DNA of 51,465 bases. Origin: Bradyrhizobium sp. Lineage in GTDB: Bacteria > Pseudomonadota > Alphaproteobacteria > Rhizobiales > Xanthobacteraceae. The stretch is taken from contig NZ_JAUYAN010000327.1 in NCBI RefSeq assembly GCF_030693485.1, positions 1 to 51,465 of the forward strand, in the 5' to 3' direction. Position numbers and translations under genes: made by a program. The notes under the pieces were generated by a model, which was not told the origin of the DNA, did no database searches, and saw only the letters and a list, made by a program, of their open reading frames with translations. Of the stretch, positions 7,835 through 17,900 are shown piece by piece; position 1 is the first letter of the stretch; the number at the start of each line of letters is the position of its first letter.

Positions 7835-9673
7835 ATGACCAGACCCGCAGTGTTGACTGTGGCGGACACGATCGCGAAGAGCTTTCTGTTGGCGGTGGAA
7901 ACCCGTGGCGACAAGCCCGCGATCCGCGAGAAGAAATTCGGCATCTGGCAACCCACCAGCTGGCGGCAGTGGCAGCAGATATCGAAGGAAATTGCCTACG
8001 GATTGCACGCCATCGGCTTCCGGCCGGGCGACGTCGCCTCGGTCGTCGCCAACGCCGTACCGGAATGGGTGTATGCCGATATGGGCATCCTGTGTGCCGG
8101 CGGCGTTTCCTCGGGCATCTATCCGACCGATTCGGCGGTCCAGGTCGAATACCTGGTGAACGATTCCTCGACCAAGGTGATCTTCGCCGAGGACGAGGAG
8201 CAACTCGACAAGATCCTGTCGTGCCGGGCGCGATGCCCGACCTTGCAGAAGATCGTCGTGTTCGACATGGAAGGTCTTTCCGGCTTCATCGATCCGATGG
8301 TGATGTCGCTTGCCGAGTTCATGGCGCTCGGCAGCAACCACATCAACGATCACGCCGCGCTGTGGGACGAGATGATTGCCAGCCGCAGCGCCGGCGACCT
8401 CGCCATCCTGGTCTACACCTCGGGCACGACCGGCCCGCCCAAGGGCGCGATGCATTCCAACCGCAGCGTGACCCACCAGATGCGTCACGCCAACGACCTG
8501 TTTCCGTCGAGCGACGCCGAAGAACGCCTGATCTTCCTCCCGCTCTGCCATGTCGCCGAACGGATCGGCGGCTATTACATTTCGCTGGCGCTGGGATCGG
8601 TGATGAATTTCGCCGAAAGCCCGGAAACGGTGCCGGACAATCTTCGCGAAGTGCAGCCCACCGCGTTTCTGGCGGTGCCGCGGGTATGGGAGAAATTCTA
8701 TTCCGGCGTCACCATCGCGCTCAAGGATGCGACCCCGCTGCAGAACTGGATGTATCGCCAGGCACTGGGGCTGGGATATCGCCTGACCGAGTACAAATTG
8801 CAGGGCGATACGCCGCCGCTGCCGTTGCGTCTCGCCAATCAGGCGGCCTACTGGCTGGTGTTCCGCAACATCAGGCGCATGCTGGGGCTGGATCGCTGCA
8901 GGCTGGCCTTTACCGGTGCGGCGCCGATCGCGCCCGACTTGATCCGCTGGTATCTCGCGCTCGGCATCGACATGCGCGAGGTCTATGGCCAGACTGAAAA
9001 CTGCGGCGTCGCCACCGTGATGCCGCCGGATCGCATCAAGCTCGGCTCGGTCGGCAAGGCCGCGCCCTGGGGCGAAGTGAAGGTTTCCCCCGAAGGCGAG
9101 ATCCTGATCAAGGGCGACTTCCTGTTCATGGGGTACCTCAACCAGCCGGAAAAGACCGCGGAGACCATCGACGCCAAGGGATGGCTGCATACCGGCGACG
9201 TCGGCTCGATCGACAATGAGGGCTTCGTCAAGATCACCGACCGGATGAAGGACATCATCATCACCTCGGGCGGCAAGAACATCACGCCGTCGGAGATCGA
9301 GAACCAGCTGAAATTCTCGCCCTACATCTCCGACACCGTCGTGATCGGCGACAAGCGGCCGTTCCTGACCTGCCTCGTCATGATCGACCAGGAGAACGTC
9401 GAGAAATACGCCCAGGACCACGACATTCCCTTCACCAATTATGCCAGCCTGTGCCGGGCGCCGGAGATCCAGGCTCTGATCCAGCGCGAGATCGAGACGG
9501 TGAACGTCAATTTCGCGCGGGTCGAAACCATCAAGAAGTTCTTCCTGATCGAGCGCCAGCTGACGCCCGAGGACGAGGAACTAACGCCGACCATGAAACT
9601 GAAGCGCAGTTTCGTGAACAAGCGCTACGCGGCCGAGATCAACACCATGTATGGCGAGCGCGCGGTGGCGTAA
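7835..9673 (+). CDS. AMP-forming long-chain acyl-CoA synthetase (FadD15/FAA1-like)
   Basis: This 612-residue adenylate-forming enzyme should convert a carboxylic acid, ATP and CoA into acyl-CoA, AMP and pyrophosphate. The P-loop YTSGTTGPPKGA is near residue 195, the A5 motif YGQTENCG near 382, the A7 motif GWLHTGDVG near 449 and the A8 hinge KDIIITSGGKNITPSE near 472. The long form with an N-terminal region of about 190 residues before the P-loop resembles eukaryote-like long-chain acyl-CoA synthetases. The ATG has GAGGGA seven bases upstream. It sits between livF and the binding-protein gene on the same strand, so its substrate is probably the transported acid; chain length or aromatic nature is not determinable here. 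Confidence 0.88.
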   Translation: MTRPAVLTVADTIAKSFLLAVETRGDKPAIREKKFGIWQPTSWRQWQQISKEIAYGLHAIGFRPGDVASVVANAVPEWVYADMGILCAGGVSSGIYPTDSAVQVEYLVNDSSTKVIFAEDEEQLDKILSCRARCPTLQKIVVFDMEGLSGFIDPMVMSLAEFMALGSNHINDHAALWDEMIASRSAGDLAILVYTSGTTGPPKGAMHSNRSVTHQMRHANDLFPSSDAEERLIFLPLCHVAERIGGYYISLALGSVMNFAESPETVPDNLREVQPTAFLAVPRVWEKFYSGVTIALKDATPLQNWMYRQALGLGYRLTEYKLQGDTPPLPLRLANQAAYWLVFRNIRRMLGLDRCRLAFTGAAPIAPDLIRWYLALGIDMREVYGQTENCGVATVMPPDRIKLGSVGKAAPWGEVKVSPEGEILIKGDFLFMGYLNQPEKTAETIDAKGWLHTGDVGSIDNEGFVKITDRMKDIIITSGGKNITPSEIENQLKFSPYISDTVVIGDKRPFLTCLVMIDQENVEKYAQDHDIPFTNYASLCRAPEIQALIQREIETVNVNFARVETIKKFFLIERQLTPEDEELTPTMKLKRSFVNKRYAAEINTMYGERAVA

Positions 9674-9756
9674 GCGGCGGCGACATCAGGAAAAGGCGAA
9701 GGATCTAAAGGCCCCGGCCTTCGCTCAACACGGGCCAAACGAAAGAGGAGACTGCA

Positions 9757-10956
9757 ATGTCGAAATCGTTCAAGGCGCTGGGCCTTGCGGTGGGCGCCCT
9801 TGCGCTGACCCATCTGCCGGCCGCAGCGCAAACCAAGGTTACCAATGAAGGGATCTCGCCCACGGAGATCGTCATCGGTACCCACCAGGACCTGTCCGGC
9901 CCGATCAAGGTCTGGGGCGTTCCGGTTTCCAACGGCATGAAAATGGCGGTCGAGGAAATCAACGCCGCCGGCGGCATTCACGGCCGCAAGATCAAGCTGG
10001 TCCTCGAGGACTCCGGCTACGATCCGAAGCGCGCTGTGCTGGCGTCGCAGAAGATGGTCGAGCGCGACAAGATCTTCGCGATGGTCGGCCCGATGGGTTC
10101 GCCCACCGTGCTCGCCGCGCAGGACGTCCTGTTCGATGCCGGCGTGCTGCAGCTGTTCCCGCTGACCGCGGCCGAATTCACCTTCAAGTTCGACCCGGCC
10201 AAGCCGCAGGAAAGGCTGAAGTTCAACAACCTGCTGCCCTACGTCGAGAGCACCCGCGCCGCGGTGAAATACATGATCGAGACGAAGAACTTCAAGAAGC
10301 CCTGCGTCATGCATCAGGACGACGAGTACGGCAAGAACGTGCTCGACGGCTTCACGCAGCAGGTTACCGCGATGAAGCTGACGCCGGCCTCGATCACCAG
10401 CTACAAGCGCGGCGTGTCCGACTTCAGCGCGCAGATAGCCAAGATGAAAGCCGACGGCTGTGACATGGTCGTGCTCGGTACGGTGATCCGCGAGACCATC
10501 GGTGCGATGGGCGAAGCCAAGAAGCTCGGATGGGACGTGACTTTCCTCGGCGCCACGCCCACCAACGTGCTCGAAGTGCCGGCACTGGGCAAGGAGACGG
10601 TGGAAGGCCTTTATGCCGCGTCAGGCTTCGAAATTCCCTACGAAGACACCGCCAAGGGAAAAGTGAAGGACTGGCTTGCCAACTACAAGAAGATGTTCGG
10701 CTCCGACGCCAACACCCAGGCAATCATCGGCTACAATACAGTGACGACGTTCGCGCATTATGTGAACAAGGCCGGCAAGGATCTGACCGGACAGAAGCTG
10801 CTCGATGCGCTGGAGTCTGGCGACAAGTTCCAGGATATCTTCAACTCGCCGCCGACCGTGTTCTCGAAGACCAACCATCTCGCCACCACCATCACGCAGG
10901 TCCAGCAGATCAAGAACGGCCGCTGGGTGCTGGTGAAGGAAGGCCTGATGTTCTGA
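9757..10956 (+). CDS. Periplasmic branched-chain amino acid-type substrate-binding protein (LivK family)
   Basis: The 399-residue protein begins with a Sec signal peptide (MSKSFKALGLAVGALALTHL, cleavage after PAAAQ) and continues with the type I periplasmic fold: VIGTHQDLSGPIKVWG near residue 42, INAAGGIHGRKIKLVLEDSGYDP, and the later FLGATPTN and YNTVTTFAHY segments. A GAGGAG ribosome binding site lies six bases before the ATG. It closes the liv-type operon, 83 bp after the ligase, and is followed by a strong intrinsic terminator. The ligand is unknown; the embedded ligase suggests an organic acid rather than an amino acid. Confidence 0.9.
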   Translation: MSKSFKALGLAVGALALTHLPAAAQTKVTNEGISPTEIVIGTHQDLSGPIKVWGVPVSNGMKMAVEEINAAGGIHGRKIKLVLEDSGYDPKRAVLASQKMVERDKIFAMVGPMGSPTVLAAQDVLFDAGVLQLFPLTAAEFTFKFDPAKPQERLKFNNLLPYVESTRAAVKYMIETKNFKKPCVMHQDDEYGKNVLDGFTQQVTAMKLTPASITSYKRGVSDFSAQIAKMKADGCDMVVLGTVIRETIGAMGEAKKLGWDVTFLGATPTNVLEVPALGKETVEGLYAASGFEIPYEDTAKGKVKDWLANYKKMFGSDANTQAIIGYNTVTTFAHYVNKAGKDLTGQKLLDALESGDKFQDIFNSPPTVFSKTNHLATTITQVQQIKNGRWVLVKEGLMF

Positions 10957-10978
10957 GGCTGGCTTCCCGCTAACGACG

Positions 10979-11018
10979 AAGGGCTGCGCGAGACGATCGC
11001 GCAGCCCTTCTGTTTTGT
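10979..11018 (+). terminator. Rho-independent terminator of the liv-type operon
   Basis: A perfect 13-bp stem (AAGGGCTGCGCGA at 10979-10991 with its complement at 10997-11009) closes a five-base loop and is followed by the T-rich CTGTTTTGTTC. It begins 22 bp after the binding-protein stop. Confidence 0.85.
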
Positions 11019-11021
11019 TCT

Positions 11022-11120
11022 GTCATTCCGGGGTGATGCAAAGCATCGAACTATGGTGCGCAATTGCGACCTGAGAATCTCGGGATTCCTGGTTCGCGCT
11101 TGCGCGCGTCCCGGAATGAC
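11022..11120. repeat. Palindromic intergenic repeat with GTCATTCCGG ends
   Basis: The element is bounded by a 10-bp inverted repeat, GTCATTCCGG at 11022-11031 and CCGGAATGAC at 11111-11120, with inner palindromic pieces such as GAATCTCGGGATTC and GCGCTTGCGCGC. This matches a repeat class I know from Bradyrhizobium-type genomes. It fills the space between two convergent genes, behind the terminator. Confidence 0.65.
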
Positions 11121-11124
11121 TTCG

Positions 11125-13299
11125 TTACTTCGGCCGGATCGCGTCCGCTGTGCCCTGGATGAAGGCCTGGATCTTCACCACATCCGCTTCCGTCAGCTTG
11201 CCCGTGAAATCGGGCATGCCCTGGTCGCGGTGCGGACCCTTGAACACGAAGTCTTTCAGGTTCTCGATCGACGCCTTGCCGATATAGGCGAGGTTCCGGA
11301 CGTTGCCGCCATTGTGGACTCCCGGCACCAAATGACACTGCACGCAGGCGGCGACATAGATCGCGGTGCCTTCGGGCACGTCCTTCGGGTCGTATTTGAC
11401 GCCGGCGAGCAGACCCTCGGTCTGATATTTCACGAACTCCGGCAGCGGCGCTTTGCCGTCGATCGCGAAGGTATAGACCGTGCCGGGGCTCCGATACTCG
11501 GTCGCGCGCACCGCAATTCCGAATACGCCGCCCCAGCCGACCGCAATCGAGACATATTGCTTGCCGTCGATCATGTAGGTCGACGCGGCTGCCACCACGC
11601 CGGTGCCGGTCGGACTCTCCCACAGCTTCTCGCCTGTCGTGGCGTTGTAGGCGATAAAGCGTCCGTCAGCCGTCCCCTGGAACACGAGATTGCCGGCTGT
11701 CGTCAGTGTGCCGCCGTTCCACGGCGCCACATATTCGGCGCGCCAGACTTCCTTCTGCTTTACCGGGTCCCACGCGAGCAGCCGCCCGAATGGCTTGTTC
11801 TTGGGCGGCGTCGCGTCGAGTATGAAGCCGACGTTCCAGCCCGCCGCGGAGGCGAACTTGCCCGGCTCCTGCGCGTTTTGCGTGAGCTTCTTCTCCGGCG
11901 TCAGGTTCACCGGCACGCCCTGGGCCGGCAGATAGACGAGGCCGGTCTGCGGATTGAACGACATCGGATGCCAGTTGTGGGCGCCGTACGGGCCGGGAAT
12001 GCTGTCATAGGCTTCGGCGCCGCGTGCCGCCGCCACTTCGATCGGCCGGCCGTCGGCGCCGTAGCCGGTCGCCCAGTTCACATCGACGAAGTTCTTCGCC
12101 GAGATGAACTTGCCGTTGGTGCGGTCGACCACGAAGAAGAAGCCGTTCTTCGGCGCGTGCAGGATGACCTTTCTTGGTGCGCCGTCGATGGTGAGGTCGG
12201 CGAGGATCATCGGCTGGGTCGAGGTGTAGTCCCAGTGATCGCCCGGCGTTTGCTGATAATGCCAGATGTACTTTCCGGTGTCGGCATTCAGCGCCACCAG
12301 CGAGGCCAGATAGAGATTGTCGCCGCCGGCCGGGCTGCGCAGGTCGCGGTTCCATGGCGAGCCGTTGCCGGTGCCGATATAGACCATGTTGAGGTCGGGA
12401 TCGAAGGTAATGGTGTCCCACGCGGTGCCGCCGCCGCCATTGATCCAGTATTTGCCGGCGGGATCCCAGGTCTTGGCCGCAGCCGCCATCGATTCGTCCT
12501 CGAACGGCTTCGAGGGATCGCCCGGCACCGTGAACCAGCGCCATGCCTGGTTGCCGGTCTCGGCGTCGTAGGCGGTGACGTAACCGCGGACGCCGTATTC
12601 CGCGCCGCCATTGCCGATCAGCACCTTGCCGTTGAAGACGCGTGGCGCGCCGGTGATGGTGTAGGAATGCTCCTTGCTGACGACCGTGTCCTTTTCCCAG
12701 ACCTTCTTGCCTGTCACCGCGTCGAGCGCGATCAGCCGTCCGTCATAGGCGCCGACGAACACCTTGCCCTTCCACAGCGCGACGCCGCGATTGACCACGT
12801 CGCAACAGCCCTTGTAGCCCTTCTCCTTGTCGATGCCGGGGTCGAAGCTCCAGATGCGCTTGCCGGTGCGGGCGTCGATGGCGTGCACCACGCTCCATGA
12901 CGCCGTCACATACATGATGCCGTCGACCACCAGCGGGGTCGCTTCGACGCCGCGCGAGGACTCCAGCGGATAGGTCCACACCAGGCCGAGCTTCTTGACG
13001 TTGTCGGTGGTGATCTGGTTGAGCTTGCTGAAGCGCGTCTCGGCGTAATCGAGGCCGATGGTCGGCCAGTCGTTCGAGGTCGCGGTATTGGCCTTGATCG
13101 AGGCGCCGTCGACCGTCGAGGTCACGGCCTTGATGTGATCGGGCGAACCCTTGGCGGCGTTCTGGGCGATGGCGCCACTTGCGGAAATCGTCAGGCCTAA
13201 TGCGATCGTCACGGTGGCCTGTGCAAAGCGTGTCACCGGCCGAACACCGGCATCGCGAATAAAGCGGCGAGCAAAATCAACGCGCGGCGAACGTGTCAT
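11125..13299 (-). CDS. PQQ-dependent alcohol dehydrogenase with C-terminal cytochrome c domain (quinohemoprotein type)
   Basis: The product is a periplasmic 724-residue quinohemoprotein that should oxidise an alcohol and pass electrons from PQQ to its own haem. A signal peptide occupies about residues 15-46. The eight-bladed PQQ propeller follows, with tryptophan-docking repeats, the vicinal disulfide GCCDVVNRG near residue 165, and an active-site stretch GTGNGSPWNRDLRSPAGGDN near residue 300. The last 80 residues form a cytochrome c domain with CVQCH near residue 653 and the axial Met in GMPDF. The start follows a strong GGGAGG site. No PQQ synthesis genes or dedicated cytochrome lie beside it. 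Whether the metal is calcium or a lanthanide needs a structure-based alignment. Confidence 0.9.
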   Translation of the reverse strand: MTRSPRVDFARRFIRDAGVRPVTRFAQATVTIALGLTISASGAIAQNAAKGSPDHIKAVTSTVDGASIKANTATSNDWPTIGLDYAETRFSKLNQITTDNVKKLGLVWTYPLESSRGVEATPLVVDGIMYVTASWSVVHAIDARTGKRIWSFDPGIDKEKGYKGCCDVVNRGVALWKGKVFVGAYDGRLIALDAVTGKKVWEKDTVVSKEHSYTITGAPRVFNGKVLIGNGGAEYGVRGYVTAYDAETGNQAWRWFTVPGDPSKPFEDESMAAAAKTWDPAGKYWINGGGGTAWDTITFDPDLNMVYIGTGNGSPWNRDLRSPAGGDNLYLASLVALNADTGKYIWHYQQTPGDHWDYTSTQPMILADLTIDGAPRKVILHAPKNGFFFVVDRTNGKFISAKNFVDVNWATGYGADGRPIEVAAARGAEAYDSIPGPYGAHNWHPMSFNPQTGLVYLPAQGVPVNLTPEKKLTQNAQEPGKFASAAGWNVGFILDATPPKNKPFGRLLAWDPVKQKEVWRAEYVAPWNGGTLTTAGNLVFQGTADGRFIAYNATTGEKLWESPTGTGVVAAASTYMIDGKQYVSIAVGWGGVFGIAVRATEYRSPGTVYTFAIDGKAPLPEFVKYQTEGLLAGVKYDPKDVPEGTAIYVAACVQCHLVPGVHNGGNVRNLAYIGKASIENLKDFVFKGPHRDQGMPDFTGKLTEADVVKIQAFIQGTADAIRPK

Positions 13300-13390
13300 C
13301 TTTCCCTCCCAAGCGATCTCTAGCGGATCTGCAGGGATGGTATGCCGGTACGAACAATGTCGTCAATCAAAGGTAGAGGCGAAGTGCAAA

Positions 13391-13405
13391 AGAGAAAATT
13401 TCTCT
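13391..13405. promoter_or_regulatory. Perfect inverted repeat upstream of the PQQ dehydrogenase gene
   Basis: AGAGAAA, one base, then TTTCTCT forms a perfect 7-bp dyad 92-106 bp upstream of the dehydrogenase start codon. It is not followed by a T tract and sits in an AT-richer patch of the intergenic region, so an operator is more likely than a terminator. The binding protein is unknown. Confidence 0.3.
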
Positions 13406-13508
13406 CGCCATAATTTCTGCCATACGAAATGCCAAGCGCATTCGAATGCACTACAATATCGAAGGATGATCCAAATTGCTTCGATGTTAGCGGGCGGTGG
13501 AGGCGACG

Positions 13509-14312
13509 TCACATCGGCGACGTTGCGATCCCGGAATGGCTCATCGCTTCCGAAACCAGGTTGCGATCGCTCAGCACCGGCATCGGCGCTTCCTGGTAGC
13601 GTTTGACGCCGTCGCGATCGAGCACGAAACTCGGCCGGTAGTTTCTGACCTGGGCGTCCTCGACCATCGCCATGCGGCGATTGTCCAGCGTCAGCCATTG
13701 CCCATTCAGCCTAGCGGCGGCAACGGCGTGATCCTCGCCGCGGATGGTGTCGCGCATGATCACGATGCGCAAATCGTCGGGCGAGACGCCGGCCCGCTGC
13801 AGCGCAATGAACTTGGCGATCGCATAGTCTTCGCAATCCCCGGCGCCACGGGTCAGCGTCGCCAGCGGCGAACTCCACACGTCGATCTGCCCATATTGTT
13901 CGAGGTCGCCCATCGGCCGGATAGCGAGGTTGATGGCGCGATTGATCTCGCCGAGGCGGGCGCGGCCGTCGCGGCCTCTGGCGACGTCGACGATGGCGAG
14001 AAACTGCAGCGCGGCCGGCGAGGCGCAGCGATCGGGATCGCCTTCGCACAGCGCGAGTTGCACCATCTCATCGTCGAGGCGACGCTGCACGCCCTGCCAC
14101 TTTGCCAGCAATCCGCCACCGGCGAGATGCGATGCAAACAGCCCGAACGGCTCGGCGGATCGTTCGACCGGATCCGGTGGCGCCGCCACATTCCGCGTTC
14201 CCGCCGACAGCTCTGCCGCCGGGCCGAACCAGGCCATGCCCAAGGCAAGCACGGCAAGGATGACGGCGCGCGACCCGCGCGAGTGACCTGATTTTCCCAT
14301 CTGACGCCCCAT
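13509..14312 (-). CDS. LapG-type transglutaminase-like cysteine peptidase (BTLCP family)
   Basis: The 267-residue protein has a signal peptide (hydrophobic core about residues 16-30) and the BTLCP catalytic triad: Cys160 in GAGDCEDYAIAK, His195 in RGEDHAV and Asp210 in WLTLDNRRM. The Asp-Cys-Glu tripeptide is the arrangement that binds calcium in LapG of Pseudomonas. In that family the enzyme acts in the periplasm and clips large adhesins near their N-terminus to release them from the cell. Here the gene is divergent from the giant adhesin at 14913, which is a natural candidate substrate. An alternative start at 14300 has the better ribosome binding site (GGGGCG, six bases). No LapD-like inhibitor gene is in the window. 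Confidence 0.87.
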   Translation of the reverse strand: MGRQMGKSGHSRGSRAVILAVLALGMAWFGPAAELSAGTRNVAAPPDPVERSAEPFGLFASHLAGGGLLAKWQGVQRRLDDEMVQLALCEGDPDRCASPAALQFLAIVDVARGRDGRARLGEINRAINLAIRPMGDLEQYGQIDVWSSPLATLTRGAGDCEDYAIAKFIALQRAGVSPDDLRIVIMRDTIRGEDHAVAAARLNGQWLTLDNRRMAMVEDAQVRNYRPSFVLDRDGVKRYQEAPMPVLSDRNLVSEAMSHSGIATSPM

Positions 14313-14912
14313 GTCCGGGCATCGGCGGGGCGTATGTGCCCGCGCGTGACCGGATCGTTTCGACGCAGAGGATGGCCGGGGGGAGCTTTGATTTGGCTTA
14401 AAGCCGGCCGAGGCGGGCCGGAAAGCGTGAAACAGGCTGAAATCGGTCTCGCCGGTTTGCCTAAAGTTTTACGGATCGGCGGTCGCGGAGACAAAATCCG
14501 CTAGCGAGGGCAGAAAATGCATTCTGAGATTGTCCGGGGAGATCTTCCGCTGGATATGGCTAATGCGGAGGGAAATTCACCGCGTGTAAGCTGGTTCACA
14601 ATCTTTGCCGGGGAAATGACGCAGTATGCCCGCAAGAATATTTCAGTATCAGTTTGAGGCAAGATCGGACCTGAATTCTATACAATGGACGACGAAAAAT
14701 GTAGCGTTTATAACTATTTCTGGCGATGATTTACTCGCGAAAACTTGGACCAATACTTCAAGTCTTGGAGATCCCGGAAGAGCAGGCCGTGCAAGGCGGC
14801 CTCCCGGAATGAGGTTTGCACAAGCTGGAGATGGTTTCGGATTGTTCCGTCCAGTGATAAGCAGGATTCCATAGACGATATTCTTTGAAAATTAACCATT
14901 TACGGTGACGCA
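14313..14912. other. 600-bp AT-richer divergent intergenic region between protease and adhesin genes
   Basis: I see no convincing gene. From about 14485 the base composition falls well below the surrounding GC level, as expected for a regulatory region. A frame of 82 codons at 14626-14874 lacks a well placed ribosome binding site and family resemblance. The stretch carries a near-CRP site at 14585-14600 and TA-rich segments (for example TATACAAT at 14679-14686) that could hold the adhesin promoter. Confidence 0.4.
14585..14600. promoter_or_regulatory. Near-consensus CRP-type site upstream of adhesin gene
   Basis: TGTAAGCTGGTTCACA matches TGTGA-N6-TCACA with one mismatch. It lies about 310 bp upstream of the adhesin start. 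The distance is large for direct activation unless the transcript has a long leader. Confidence 0.25.
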
Positions 14913-17900
14913 TTGAACTTCGCCGGTAAATTCGGGTCGGGCACGCCGGATAATTTTTCCAGTGCCGGCTTCAAGATCGACGCGCTGGGACACCAGGGTG
15001 GCGGCGATAGCGTTACCATTCCCGATGCGCATCTGTTGTTTTCCGGCGACTATTCGCGGTCCGGCGCCGACCTGATCGTTTCGGATCAGTTGCATCGCGT
15101 GGTGGTGTCCAACTACTTCCAGGGCGACAAGCGTCCCACGCTGCTCTCGCCTGATGGCGCGCCGCTCGACCCCGGCTTCATCGAAGCCATGACCGGGCAC
15201 GTTCAATACGCCCAGGCTGCAAGCACCGCCGCGGCCGCCGCCGCCAAGGTGGTCGGTCATGTCGTCAAGATGACCGGCAGCGCCAGCGTCGTGCGCAACG
15301 GCGTCACCGTCGCGCTCAACAACGGCGACACCGTCCTGCAGAACGACGTCGTGCAGACCGGCAGCGGCTCCAGCCTCGGCCTGGTCATGATCGACGGCAC
15401 CACCTTCAACCTCAGCGCCGGCGCGCGGCTGATGCTGAACGACCTGACCTACGACGCCAGCAGCACCGCGAACTCGTCGCTGTTCACCCTGGTGCAGGGC
15501 GCGGCCAGCTTCGTCGCCGGCCAGGTCGCCAAGACCGGTGACATGAAGGTCGGCACGCCCGTCGCCACCATGGGCATTCGCGGCACCGCGGTGATTCTCG
15601 ACATCTCCGCAGTCGACGGCAAGGTCTCGATCTCGGTGATCGACCAGCGCGACGGCCAGGTTCATTCGGTTCAGGTTTTCAATAGCAGGGGTGTCCTGAT
15701 CGGAACTGTGACCAGCAACGGCACGACGCTGACGCTGACGCCGATCGCCAATTTCGAAGTGATCGCCCAGGAGAGCAACAAGACCGTCGCGCAGATTGCG
15801 CAGGAGTTTGCTATTTTTCGGGAAGCGCTGAGCCTCTACGAGATCCAGAAGGCGATCGATCCGAACCTTCCGCAGCACACCGAAAACAACACTGCCAATC
15901 CGCGGCAGTATGCCTCCGCCGGCAGCACCCCGGCCAACCCGCTTGCGCCCGAATACATCCCTGTTTCCGGCAACGCGCCTGCCAGCTCAGGCGATGGTGC
16001 GCCTGTTACGGTCGAGCTCAACCTGCCGACGCCGGGCCAAGTGCCGACCGGAATTCCCACACCGCCTCCATCTCCGGGTGCTCCGATCGTGGTCACGGTG
16101 GTGATTCCTCCCGCACCGCTGCCCTTCGTGGTCACCCCGCCGACGGTCAACCAAATCTCGGGGCCTGGCGGCGACCATTTCGGCCCCGTCATGAGCGCCG
16201 ACGGGCAGTTCATCGTCTACGACCCCGATGGCACGATCTTCCTCTACGAACATCAAACCCATACAACGATCACGATCGCCGAAGCGGGCAACGGCTTCAG
16301 CTACAGCGGCCAGACCATTAGCGCCGATGGCCGCACCGTCGTGTTCCAGGGCACCGACGGCACCCAATCCTGGGTCTTCATCTACAACAACGATCCTTCC
16401 GACACGGCGCATTATCAGCAAACCACCCAGCTCACCGCCGGCGGCGCGCCCGCGGTGTCGGGCGACGGCAGCAGGATCGTCGTCGAGCACGGCGGCAACA
16501 GCATCGGAATCTACGATCCCCAGGGCCATGTGATCGCCACCATCACGGCGGCCGCGATCGGCGAAACCGGCGCGGTGTGGCTGCCGGCGATCAGCGCCGG
16601 CGGCCAGATGATCGCGTTCTGGCAGACCGATGCGGCGGAGCCGGGCGGCTCCGGTCAGCTCTTCGTCTATGACCTCGCGACCGGCGCCGCCACCGCGATC
16701 GCCGGCACAGCCACCGACGCCGGGATGAGCGCGGCCTCGTTCAGCGCCGACGGGCGCTATGTCGTCTATCAAAGCGACGCGCCGGGCGGCCATTCGGAAA
16801 TCTATCTCTACGATCTCTCCACCGGACAGGTCGTGTTCCACACCGCCAATGCGTCGGGCGCCAGCTATAATCCGGTGATCAGCCCGGACGGCAATTTCAT
16901 CATCTTCGCCAGCGACGCCCAATTCGCGGGCGACGGCAATGCCGTCACCGATACCTATCTCGTGGATATCAGCGATCCCGCCAATCCCGTCTACACCAGG
17001 GTTTCGAACCTCGCCAACGGCAACCAGCCCGACGCCGTCGCCAATCTGGGCGCGACGATCAGCGCCGGCGGTCTGTACATTGCGTTCGCCAGCAGCGCCG
17101 CTCCCGGCACCGGCGATATTTTTCTCGCCGACCCGACCTCGGGCCGCAGCGCGATCATCCAGGAACGCGCCAGTTCGCCTGCTATCCTCACCGCTGCAGG
17201 CGTCATCGAGCTGACCGGCGACAACAACGGCGCCACGCTCAGCGTGGCGAATCCGAACGGCCGATTCACCGCATCGTTCAATGCCAATGGCGACATTGTC
17301 TGGAATTTCAGCGAGCCGAAGTCTGATTTCGCAGCACTACTGCCCGGCCAGAAAGTGACGCAGGATTTCATCATCCTGCTGACCAATGACAGCGGCACGA
17401 TGCAGATTCCGGTCCGGGTGGTGGTCTACGATGCGGATCTGCCGGTGACGGTGGCGGTGGCCAACCCCGGCACCATCGCCGGCGACAACAACGACAATGT
17501 TCTGACCGGCACCGCCGGCAACGATATCCTGCAGGGTTTCGGCGGCAACGATACGCTCATCGGCCTGACCGGCGTTGACCGCGCGGTCTACACCGACGCA
17601 ACCAGCGGCATCACCGTCAATCTCGCGGCGGGAATGGTGACCGGGCAAGGCGTCGGCACCGACACGCTGCAGTTTGTGGAAGCCGTGCAGGGCAGCAACT
17701 TCGCCGACACCTATTCCGCGACCGGCTTTACCGGCTCATCCGGCCTGCCGGGCGTGCCTGTCGGCTTCAATTCCTTCGAGGGCATGGCCGGCGACGACAT
17801 CGTCACCGGCAACGTCAATGTGCAGGGCCAAGCGCTGACGCGGATTTCCTATGCCAGCGCCAGCGCGGCGGTGACGGTCGACATGGCCACGGGCACCGCG

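Noticed and set aside
7400..9421. A 673-codon open frame on the minus strand
   Set aside because: It is antisense to livF and the acyl-CoA ligase gene, both of which have full motifs. It even spans the intergenic gap, a sign of composition rather than coding.
11053..12900. A 615-codon open frame on the plus strand
   Set aside because: It is antisense to the PQQ dehydrogenase gene, begins inside the intergenic repeat, and has shadow-type composition.
14626..14874. A possible 82-codon gene upstream of the adhesin
   Set aside because: No well spaced ribosome binding site, no family resemblance, and a product that changes from polar to Arg/Gly-rich; better regarded as part of the regulatory region.
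15240..15770. FecR domain considered as evidence for an iron-signalling FecI/FecR system
   Set aside because: There is no sigma factor or TonB receptor gene nearby, and the domain is part of a secreted giant protein, a frequent alternative use of the fold.
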